The position numbers and the translations under genes are program-made. 64,000 bases of DNA, taken from NCBI RefSeq assembly GCF_000942395.1, contig NZ_LN812103.1, positions 563,394 to 627,393 of the forward strand. Direction: 5' to 3'. Under the pieces are notes generated by a model. It ran no database searches. It was not told the origin of the DNA and was given only the letters and a program-made list of their open reading frames with translations. This stretch comes from Risungbinella massiliensis (GTDB lineage Bacteria; Bacillota; Bacilli; Thermoactinomycetales; Thermoactinomycetaceae). The stretch's first letter is position 1, and the number at the start of each line of letters is the position of its first letter. This document shows positions 51,185 to 58,392 of the stretch, piece after piece.

Positions 51185-51712
51185 GTGGACTTTTTGTTTC
51201 GTGCGATGGTTCCTGATCAATACTTGCCATCCATCTATGCAATCGATTTCCGTGAATTACGGCAGAGAGGAATTACCTCTTTGATCGTCGATTTAGATAA
51301 TACATTGGTGGAAGCGACGAGAGCAGATGCGACGCCCCGTTTGATAGAATGGCTGGATTCCATAAAGCAGCAAGGTTTTCGTGTAATGATCGTTTCTAAT
51401 AACAATCAAACAAGAGTCTCTAAATTTGCTATACCACTACAGATTCCGTTTATTCATGCTGCAAGAAAACCACTAAATCGTGCTTTCAAACGTGCTTTAA
51501 AAGAACTTGGTTCTCAAAAAGAAGAGACAGTCGTTGTAGGTGATCAGTTGCTGACGGATGTGTTCGGTGGTAACAGAATGGGCTTTCACACTATTTTAGT
51601 GGTACCTGTCTCCAAAATGGAAGGCTTTTTTACCAAGATCAATCGACGTTTGGAACGTGCTATTTTTCACTGGATGAAGAAAAGAGGATATTTGAATTGG
51701 AAAGAGAACTAA
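51185..51712 (+). CDS. yqeG: YqeG family HAD IIIA phosphatase
   Basis: A 175-residue HAD phosphatase with SLIVDLDNTLVE (nucleophile Asp), VMIVSNNNQTRV, the lysine in HAARKPLNRAFKRAL and VVVGDQLLTDVFGGNRMGF. GTG at 51185 or TTG at 51194 (GAGG 8 bases upstream) may be the start. It is the first gene of the conserved yqeG-yqeH-aroE-nadD-yqeK-rsfS string and overlaps yqeH. Confidence 0.9.
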   Translation: MDFLFRAMVPDQYLPSIYAIDFRELRQRGITSLIVDLDNTLVEATRADATPRLIEWLDSIKQQGFRVMIVSNNNQTRVSKFAIPLQIPFIHAARKPLNRAFKRALKELGSQKEETVVVGDQLLTDVFGGNRMGFHTILVVPVSKMEGFFTKINRRLERAIFHWMKKRGYLNWKEN

Positions 51713-52800
51713 CTGATGTTCATTGCCAAGGATGCGGTGCCATCCTTCAGTCTGATAATCCAAAACAAGTTGGCTACGTTCCTGCTAAAGCGAAAAAGCA
51801 GATTTCGTGTCAGCGTTGTTTTCGAATTAGACATTATAATGATATTGCGCCCGTTACACAAGATCAGGATGAATATTTGCGTATTCTGCAAGGGATTGCG
51901 AAGACAGATAGTCTGGTCGTACAAGTAATCGATTTATTCGACTTAGAAGGTAGTTGGATTCCAGGTATTCATCGTCATATCGGACAAAACCAGCTACTAC
52001 TACTTGCTAATAAATTTGATGTCTTTCCTAAAAGCGTCAAATGGGGTCGAATGAAAGACTGGGTACGTGAATATGCCAAAGATCGTGGGATATCTCCAGT
52101 AGACGTAATTCCGATCAGTGCTACGAAAGGGGAACGGATTGCGGAAGCAGTAGAGGCAATTGAACATCACCGACGTGGACGTGATGTTTATATAGTAGGT
52201 GCTAGCAATGTTGGGAAGTCTACGTTCTTAAACCGTCTGATTCGGGACTTTAGTGACTTAGAAGAGGAGATTACTACTTCACCTTATCCAGGAACTACTT
52301 TGGATGCGATTCAGATTCCACTCGATGATGGAGAATCGATTTACGACACTCCTGGAATTATGCTAAACAATCGGATGACGGAGCAAGTTCATCCAAAAGA
52401 TCTGCCTAGTATATTGCCAACTGCACCAATCAACTCTCATGTTTATCAATTACAACAAGAACAAACGCTCTTTTTTGGAGGTTTGGCACGTTTTGACTTC
52501 TTGGAGGGTGAGAAGCAACCTTTTATTACCTATATGGCGAACCAGCTCTACATACATCGAACGAAGTTAGAAAAGGCAGATTTACTCTATCAGGAACAAA
52601 AAGGTAAATTGCTAGTCCCCCCAACAGAAGAAGGAGCTCTCCGTCCTTGGAAAGAGCATAATTTCACGATTGGTGGCAAAGGAAAACAAGATTTGGTCAT
52701 TTCGGGTCTTGGTTGGATTCGTCTAAGAGGGGACCGTGCACGAGTTCGCCTTTATGCACCAGAAGGAGTGCAAGTATTGTTGCGCCCTGCTATTGTGTAA
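51697..52800 (+). CDS. yqeH: ribosome biogenesis GTPase YqeH
   Basis: YqeH is a circularly permuted GTPase needed for 30S subunit assembly. The 367-residue protein has an N-terminal zinc finger (CQGCGA and CQRCFRIRHYND), then motifs in permuted order G4 NKFD, G5 SATKG, G1 GASNVGKST, G3 DTPG, followed by a C-terminal domain. The TTG start overlaps yqeG by 16 bases, so the two are coupled. Confidence 0.94.
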   Translation: MERELTDVHCQGCGAILQSDNPKQVGYVPAKAKKQISCQRCFRIRHYNDIAPVTQDQDEYLRILQGIAKTDSLVVQVIDLFDLEGSWIPGIHRHIGQNQLLLLANKFDVFPKSVKWGRMKDWVREYAKDRGISPVDVIPISATKGERIAEAVEAIEHHRRGRDVYIVGASNVGKSTFLNRLIRDFSDLEEEITTSPYPGTTLDAIQIPLDDGESIYDTPGIMLNNRMTEQVHPKDLPSILPTAPINSHVYQLQQEQTLFFGGLARFDFLEGEKQPFITYMANQLYIHRTKLEKADLLYQEQKGKLLVPPTEEGALRPWKEHNFTIGGKGKQDLVISGLGWIRLRGDRARVRLYAPEGVQVLLRPAIV

Positions 52801-52807
52801 CACGAAG

Positions 52808-52880
52808 TGAGAAAGTGGATTTAGGGAGTTATTATGTTATTGTAACAAAACGAGTCTGATTAAAGATTTTCACAATGTGT
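52808..52880 (+). repeat. dispersed palindromic repeat, diverged copy R4
   Basis: GGATTTAGGGAGTTATTATG and TTGTAACAAAACGAGTCTGA line up with R5, which follows directly; R4 and R5 thus form a tandem pair between yqeH and aroE. Confidence 0.55.
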
Positions 52881-52887
52881 AGCTTGG

Positions 52888-52965
52888 AAACGGAGAAAAT
52901 ATTGATCTAGGGAGTGACTTTGTCATTGCAACGGAACGAGTCTGATCAAGGTTTTCGAAGTGTGA
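52888..52965 (+). repeat. dispersed palindromic repeat, copy R5
   Basis: TTGATCTAGGGAGTGACTTT (52904-) and GGAACGAGTCTGATCAAGGT match R6 almost base for base. The right end overlaps the region where aroE translation may start. Confidence 0.75.
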
Positions 52966-52970
52966 AAGAC

Positions 52971-53819
52971 ATGACTCATCGTCGCTTTGCTTTGTTAGGT
53001 TATCCAGTAGCACACTCAAAATCTCCTAAGATGATGGCTGCTGCATTTCATGAGATGGGACTTAGAGCCACCTATGAGGCGATATCCTGTTCCCCTGAAA
53101 ATCTGGGTTTGACATTAGATACATTAAAACAACGTGGCTATACTGGACTCAATATTACCATTCCGCACAAACAAGCAATATTTGCTTATCTTGATTGGGT
53201 TGATGAAACAGCAAGATCCATTGGAGCTGTTAATACAGTCGTACTACGTGATGGAGAGTGGCATGGATACAATACAGATGCTCTAGGTTATATCCGTTCG
53301 CTATCGGAAGAGGTATCACTAAAGCTTCCAGGGATGAAAGTAGTGATATGGGGTGCTGGAGGAGCAGCACGTGCAGTCGGACATGGACTGTTGCTGGAAG
53401 GTGTTGGGGAGCTAAGTTTGGTGAACCGAACACCACAAAAGGCAAGGGAGTTGGCGAACGATCTCTCAAAGCTAAGATTAGGGAACGTACAAGCTGTTTC
53501 TATGGAGTCAGCTGAGCAAGATGTACGTACTGCAAATTTGATTGTACAGACGACTCCAATCGGGATGACTGGCTACCCTGCCGTGTCGCCAATCCCGTCT
53601 GATTGGGTGCGAATGGGACAAGTGGTCAGTGACCTTATTTACACTCCGCTGAAGACTACATTGATGCGAGCTGCGCATGAGCGTGGGGCAACTGTACATG
53701 GAGGAGCAGGTATGTTAGTCCATCAAGGAGCGATGGCTTTGGAGCTCTGGACAGGACAGTCAGCTCCGATCAAGGCCATGCGACAGGCATTAATAGCAGC
53801 ACTAAACGAGGCGAAATGA
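52971..53819 (+). CDS. aroE: shikimate dehydrogenase
   Basis: AroE reduces 3-dehydroshikimate with NADPH in aromatic amino acid synthesis. From the ATG at 52971 the protein has 282 residues: substrate motifs FALLGYPVAHSKSP and GLNITIPHKQAIFAYLD, ATRLGAVNT-like ARSIGAVNTVV, and the NADP loop VVIWGAGGAARAV. The SD is poor; GTG 52962 (AAGG upstream) and TTG 52920 (GGGAG upstream, within repeat R5) are in frame, so the repeat may supply the real start. The stop overlaps nadD. Confidence 0.92.
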   Translation: MTHRRFALLGYPVAHSKSPKMMAAAFHEMGLRATYEAISCSPENLGLTLDTLKQRGYTGLNITIPHKQAIFAYLDWVDETARSIGAVNTVVLRDGEWHGYNTDALGYIRSLSEEVSLKLPGMKVVIWGAGGAARAVGHGLLLEGVGELSLVNRTPQKARELANDLSKLRLGNVQAVSMESAEQDVRTANLIVQTTPIGMTGYPAVSPIPSDWVRMGQVVSDLIYTPLKTTLMRAAHERGATVHGGAGMLVHQGAMALELWTGQSAPIKAMRQALIAALNEAK

Positions 53820-54406
53820 TGAAAATAGGCATAATGGGTGGGACCTTTGATCCAATACACTGTGGGCATCTCCTAATGGCAGAACAAGCTCGAGAGGAGA
53901 TGAAACTGGATCAGGTCTGGTTTGTTCCTGCTGGGAGTCCACCACACAAACAAACCAAAAAAATTACTGATTCTCTTCATCGTACTAGGATGGTTCAACG
54001 AGCAGTGGCAGACCAAATAGATTTTCGTGTTTCTACTTGGGAGATCGAGCAAGCAGGTCCATCTTATACCATTACCACCATGAAAAACTTTTGTATGCAG
54101 TACCCAGAGTCTGATTTTTTCCTAATTCTTGGTGCGGATATGGTGAATAGCCTACCAAGTTGGTATCAAATAGCAGAACTACTTCAACTAGTTCAAGTGA
54201 TTGCTTTGGGGAGACCTGGTTACCCAGTAGAAAAGCTCCCTGATTGGATACAAGGGCGTGTTCATTGGGTTCCAGACTCGATTGAAATACAACTAGCCTC
54301 TACACAAATTCGTCAGCGGCTAGAGACAGGGAGATCGGTTCGTTATCTCGTGCCAGATACGGTCCTAGCTTACATAGAGGAGAATCGGTTATATGGAACT
54401 CACTGA
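53816..54406 (+). CDS. nadD: nicotinate-nucleotide adenylyltransferase
   Basis: NadD adenylates nicotinate mononucleotide in NAD synthesis. The 196-residue protein has the nucleotidyltransferase motif GIMGGTFDPIHCGHLLMAEQA, FVPAGSPPHKQTKKI, LILGADMVNSLPSW and the C-terminal IQLASTQIRQRLETGRSVRYLVPD (ISSTxxR-like). It overlaps aroE (ATGA), which leaves no room for the RNA-binding gene yqeI/yhbY that lies here in Bacillus. Confidence 0.94.
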   Translation: MMKIGIMGGTFDPIHCGHLLMAEQAREEMKLDQVWFVPAGSPPHKQTKKITDSLHRTRMVQRAVADQIDFRVSTWEIEQAGPSYTITTMKNFCMQYPESDFFLILGADMVNSLPSWYQIAELLQLVQVIALGRPGYPVEKLPDWIQGRVHWVPDSIEIQLASTQIRQRLETGRSVRYLVPDTVLAYIEENRLYGTH

Positions 54407-54974
54407 AATTATTTCGGCTGTCCGCCAAGAACTACCAGAACGGCGTTTTGCCCATACACAGAGAGTTGTCGAGACTGCGCTTGAATTGGCGGAGATTTTC
54501 GGAGAAAACAGGGAAAAGATAAAGATAGCTGGATATCTACATGATTATTGTAAATTTTGGTCAGCGGACCGCTTAACTGAATGGATACGAAAACATCAAT
54601 TGCCTTCTGAGCTACTTGACCATAACAAAGAACTATGGCATGGTCCAGTCGGTGCAGAAGTAGCCCGTAGTCAGTTTGGGGTGCAAGAGGATGATATATT
54701 AGATGCAATCCGATATCATACATCTGGCAGACCCAATATGGGTTTGTTGGAAAAAATTATTTTTCTTGCAGATTTTGTGGAACCAGGGCGTCAGTTTCCA
54801 GGTGTGGAACGAGCTAGAGAACTTGTGAAACAGGACTTGAATGAAGCGATGCTATATGTATTAGAGCATACTATTGTATTTTTGATTGAAAAAGGACAAA
54901 AAGTGTATCCTCAGACACTTTATGCTAGAAATGCATATTTAGAGGAGAATAAAACAAGTATTAAAAAAGGATAG
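54393..54974 (+). CDS. yqeK: YqeK family HD-domain Ap4A hydrolase
   Basis: The 193-residue HD-domain phosphohydrolase shows HTQRVVETALELAEIF, AGYLHDYCKF (HD motif), LWHGPVGAEVAR and AIRYHTSGRPNMGLLEKIIFLADFVEPGR. YqeK enzymes split diadenosine tetraphosphate into two ADP. The ATG at 54393 lies inside the end of nadD behind GAGGAG. Confidence 0.93.
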   Translation: MELTEIISAVRQELPERRFAHTQRVVETALELAEIFGENREKIKIAGYLHDYCKFWSADRLTEWIRKHQLPSELLDHNKELWHGPVGAEVARSQFGVQEDDILDAIRYHTSGRPNMGLLEKIIFLADFVEPGRQFPGVERARELVKQDLNEAMLYVLEHTIVFLIEKGQKVYPQTLYARNAYLEENKTSIKKG

Positions 54975-55036
54975 AGTCCTATTTAACTGGATTTCTATTT
55001 TTTGATTTTGAATTACCCTAGGGAGGGGTCTCATAC

Positions 55037-55378
55037 TTGAAACATTTAGATATTGCACAGCTTGCAGTCGCTGCTGCTGAAGACAAAAAGGCACAAAACA
55101 TCACACTACTGAATCTACAAGGGTTGGCAGTCTTTGCCGATTATTTTGTTATCTGTCATGGGAACTCGCAAACACAAGTACAAGCGATAGCAGAAGGTAT
55201 TCAAGAAAAGTGTAAAGAACAAAACATAACAGTTCGGGGTATAGAGGGAGTACGTGAAGGGCGTTGGGTTCTCATGGATCTAGGTGATGTGGTCGTCCAT
55301 ATTTTCCATCGGGATGAGCGTGACTTCTACGATCTAGAGCGGCTTTGGGGAGATGCAGAACAAATTCAGGTAAATTAA
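55037..55378 (+). CDS. rsfS: ribosomal silencing factor RsfS
   Basis: RsfS binds L14 of the 50S subunit and stops subunit joining under starvation. The 113-residue protein has AAAAEDKKAQNITLLNLQGL, FADYFVICHGNSQTQVQAIA, GIEGVREGRWVLMDLGDVVVHIFH and RDFYDLERLWGDA. The start is TTG behind GGGAGGGG. It ends the yqe string; the usual yqeM methyltransferase is not found after it, and a strong terminator follows. Confidence 0.95.
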   Translation: MKHLDIAQLAVAAAEDKKAQNITLLNLQGLAVFADYFVICHGNSQTQVQAIAEGIQEKCKEQNITVRGIEGVREGRWVLMDLGDVVVHIFHRDERDFYDLERLWGDAEQIQVN

Positions 55379-55389
55379 GAAAAAGATAG

Positions 55390-55439
55390 ACCTCTTGTGT
55401 TGTGGGACAGAATCAAATCCCAACGCAAGAGGTTTTTTG
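55390..55439 (+). terminator. terminator of the yqe/aroE/nadD operon
   Basis: ACCTCTTG and CAAGAGGT pair with a second stem GTGGG/CCCAAC inside, then TTTTTT. Confidence 0.8.
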
Positions 55440-55520
55440 TCCTTCAGAAAGAAAAGAAATATTTAACATAAGGAATGATACGCAACTTTCACACTTCTGA
55501 AAGAAGTACTGTATTTGCCT

Positions 55521-56516
55521 CTATGGAAGATAACGCTTGGCTCCTGCATATTCTTCGACATAACCCAGAGTGTCCATTGGAATGATTTCTACTGTTCTAG
55601 CAGTGTTTGGTGAGTGGATCATCATGCCATTTCCGATATAGATTCCAACATGGTGAACTCTTCCTTTTCCATTGTTGTAAGCAAAGAAGAGTAAATCACC
55701 TTTTTGTAAATCTTCCTTAGCAACTGAAATTCCTGATTTGGATTGTGGACTAGAGTCTCTGGGGATATTGATCCCATTTGCTTGGAAAACTGTTAACGTA
55801 AAACCAGAACAGTCAAAGCCAAAACCACTTGTTCCCGCCCATAAATAAGGGAGGCCCAAGAATTTTTTCGCTGTTTCGACAATATCTTCTCCTGTTGGTT
55901 GGGGAATATCTTTTACCGAATTATATTTTTTAGCATCCGATTTTTTTATCCATGCTTTTTGTCCATTCGGCATGAGCACGAGGTAGGCTGATGGTGTTTG
56001 TGTGATATAAGGAAGGCGCGTATTAAAACTGATCTCCATTTTTTGCTTACTTAAGGAAGCGTTTTCATAAAGCCGAGTTGTTGTAGAAGTTACCATGATA
56101 AAAGGAGAATTGTCCATCTTAGCAAATTTTTTGTTATACACAAGTTGATTCGCTGGCATCCAACCAGGATATCCTCTCTCATCCCGTGGTGTACCTTGTC
56201 CGTGGACAACCACTTTTACCCAGTCGCCTTTTCTTTCCAAAATGGTTACTTTATTTCCAAGAAGAGCTTGTGTTTCCAAATTACCCACTAACCACAGTTT
56301 TTCTTCATAAGTCATGGAAGTTGTCCATTTCCGTAGATCCACAGGATTGGTAAAGGACGTTTTATCAATATCACGTGTAAGATCAGGTTCTACCCAAAGC
56401 GTAGCAGCAGCCACATCAACATAAGCTGTTTCATTGTTCTCTTCTGCCAGACTAACAGGAACGATAGAAAGCATTATGAAAGTAAAAACTAGTAGAGAAA
56501 CAGCAAATTTTTTCAT
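55521..56516 (-). CDS. secreted NlpC/P60 endopeptidase (YkfC-like)
   Basis: The 331-residue protein has a signal peptide (cut near SLAEEN), two or three SH3-like segments (residues about 30-210; WVKVVVHGQG...GYPGWMPANQL) and a C-terminal NlpC/P60 domain: Cys in GFDCSGFTLTVF, His in RVHHVGIYIGNG, and the third polar residue in MIHSPN. YkfC-type enzymes cut gamma-D-Glu-diamino acid bonds of wall peptides. The ATG follows AAGGAGGGA. It is transcribed alone. Confidence 0.9.
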   Translation of the reverse strand: MKKFAVSLLVFTFIMLSIVPVSLAEENNETAYVDVAAATLWVEPDLTRDIDKTSFTNPVDLRKWTTSMTYEEKLWLVGNLETQALLGNKVTILERKGDWVKVVVHGQGTPRDERGYPGWMPANQLVYNKKFAKMDNSPFIMVTSTTTRLYENASLSKQKMEISFNTRLPYITQTPSAYLVLMPNGQKAWIKKSDAKKYNSVKDIPQPTGEDIVETAKKFLGLPYLWAGTSGFGFDCSGFTLTVFQANGINIPRDSSPQSKSGISVAKEDLQKGDLLFFAYNNGKGRVHHVGIYIGNGMMIHSPNTARTVEIIPMDTLGYVEEYAGAKRYLP

Positions 56517-56745
56517 CGTTTGAGATCCCTCCTTTTATCTATTCATTTTTATTTTAAACTATTTTAAGTTTCTAAAAAATAAGGTTTCTCAAATTATTCA
56601 ATCATTTTGTTCATCTGGGTAAATTATATAAAAAATTTATAAATTTATATTTCCTACAAATGTTCACTTTATTTCAGAGCATTCTGTGTTAGGATCTGAT
56701 TGTTCCTATTTTGAACGTGAAAAATTGAATATGAAGAGGTGGAAT

Positions 56746-57777
56746 ATGAAATGGAAAATTGGGTTCCGAACAATTAAAACGGCAATCGGAACCGGCTTAG
56801 CTGTGGCTTGCGCCCAATTACTAGATTTGCAATTTTATATTTCCGCAGGAGCGATTGCGATATTTTGTGTGCAGACATCAAGAAAAAAATCGTATCAAGC
56901 TGCTTGGGAAAGATTTTTGGCCTGTAGTATCGTATTGCTGATCTCAGCGGGACTTTTTTCTATCTTGGGATTTCATCCTTGGATACTCACTTTAGTTCTA
57001 TTACTGGCGATCCCCATACTGGTCAACTTAAAGTTAAAAGAAAGTATAGTAATGAGTACCTTATTGATGTTTCACTTATATACAACAAAGGATATATCAA
57101 CCACTTTTTTCTTAAATGAGTTATCCATTTTGTCGATTGGCATCCTCTTTGGCCTCTTCGTCAACCTTTACATGCCCCACTCCTACAAAAAACTTACCCA
57201 TTTTCAAGAAAAAATTGAAAGTAACTTTAAGAAGATCCTACATGAGATGGCGGTCTATCTCCGTCGTGGAGAAAGTGATTGGAACGGTGCGGAAATCCTT
57301 GAGACCTTTGATTGGATTAAGCAGGCACAAGAAATATCCCTTAATTCACTGGAGAATAATCCAGAAGAAAAAGAGAAGTATTTTTATCGCTATTTTCAAA
57401 TGCGGAGATGTCAATTTCATATTTTAGAATTGATGATTCCGATGGTAAGTCGTCTTCCTCAGACTGTTTCTCAAGGAAATCGAATTGCAGACTTTTTAGA
57501 TTACATTGCGGATCATGTTCATCCAGGAAATACGGCAGATATTCGTTTAGAAGAATTAAACAGATTGATTGGGGAGTTTAAAGAACAGCCTTTACCAAAA
57601 GACCGAGAAGAATTTGAGACAAGAGCTACCCTTTTACAATTAGTATACGAAATAGAGCGCTACTTAATCAGCAAGAAGTACCTAGAGGGAAAAGAAGAGC
57701 CATCTCTCGAACTATTCTCCCGTAGGATAATGACAACGGAGGACATGTCAACTGCCACCTATTCCCTAAAGAAATAG
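56746..57777 (+). CDS. aromatic acid exporter-family membrane protein (DUF939/FUSC-like)
   Basis: The 343-residue protein has an N-terminal membrane half (residues about 10-140, with GLAVACAQLLDLQFYISAGAIAIFCVQTSRKKSY typical of DUF939/ArAE_1) and a cytoplasmic helical C-terminal half (DUF939_C-like). Relatives are assumed to export aromatic acids or other amphiphiles. GAGGTGG stands before the ATG at 56746; ATG 56731 and a frame to 56686 are open but poorer. Confidence 0.82.
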   Translation: MKWKIGFRTIKTAIGTGLAVACAQLLDLQFYISAGAIAIFCVQTSRKKSYQAAWERFLACSIVLLISAGLFSILGFHPWILTLVLLLAIPILVNLKLKESIVMSTLLMFHLYTTKDISTTFFLNELSILSIGILFGLFVNLYMPHSYKKLTHFQEKIESNFKKILHEMAVYLRRGESDWNGAEILETFDWIKQAQEISLNSLENNPEEKEKYFYRYFQMRRCQFHILELMIPMVSRLPQTVSQGNRIADFLDYIADHVHPGNTADIRLEELNRLIGEFKEQPLPKDREEFETRATLLQLVYEIERYLISKKYLEGKEEPSLELFSRRIMTTEDMSTATYSLKK

Positions 57778-57984
57778 GGGAATAGTTTTGGGAGCCTCTT
57801 GATTTATCCCCATTTTTTGAAGATAGTAATCAAAAGTCTCCTCTCGAACGTCCTCACCTCGCTCGATATTACGATCGATCATGCGGAAATATGGTAATCT
57901 TCTACTATTTCTTTTAGCCGATGCTCCTTTTTGTATGATATATTTGCGTAAACTAGTCATTGTTAGAAACAAGAAATACGGCAA
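57766..57984 (-). CDS. small basic hypothetical protein
   Basis: A frame of about 72 codons converges on the FUSC gene and overlaps its end by 12 bases. The best start is TTG 57984 with AAAGGTG 9 bases upstream; an ATG lies at 57960. The product is basic (RKYIIQKGASAKRNSRRLPYF) then acidic (RGEDVREETFDYYLQKMG). Its 5' end overlaps the leuS promoter. Real but unassigned, or chance. Confidence 0.4.
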   Translation of the reverse strand: MPYFLFLTMTSLRKYIIQKGASAKRNSRRLPYFRMIDRNIERGEDVREETFDYYLQKMGINQEAPKTIPLFL

Positions 57985-57989
57985 GGAAG

Positions 57990-58019
57990 TTGACACCTTT
58001 CTATATTTTTGAATATAAT
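57990..58019 (+). promoter_or_regulatory. consensus sigma-A promoter of the leuS T-box transcript
   Basis: Perfect TTGACA (57990-57995) and TATAAT (58014-58019) with an 18-base spacer. Confidence 0.8.
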
Positions 58020-58039
58020 GGGAAATATATATCCATTAG

Positions 58040-58318
58040 GAAGAAAAGCGATAGTGAAGAGTAGTAAAAAGCGAACTCATCTTAGAGAATTGGCGGTTGG
58101 TGTAAGCCAATATGAGAAACCTTTTGAACTCGCTTCATTTGCTCCAAAGGTGAACTAGATAAGTAGCCTTTGGCGATTGATCCTCGTTACTGGATTTTGA
58201 GTGAGTATCTTCTTTTGATAAGAGGGTGCTAATCAGGGTGGTACCGCGGGAAGCTTTGTAATGTTTATAACAGCCTCTCGTCCCTAGTAGTTTTGCTACT
58301 GGGGACGAGAGGCTTTTT
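58040..58318 (+). ncRNA. T-box leader of leuS (tRNA-Leu sensing)
   Basis: AGGGTGGTACCGCG is at 58235-58248, followed by a strong terminator (AGCCTCTCGTCCC with GGGGACGAGAGGCT, then TTTTTGG near 58317). CTC at 58129-58131, followed by a purine and the likely lower stem I strand, is a leucine codon and the probable specifier. Confidence 0.92.
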
Positions 58319-58392
58319 GGTTTTCTAAAAGAACATACGCTACGATTTGGGATGTTTCACTATCGAATCGAGCTGAGAAAGAAGGATTTATG

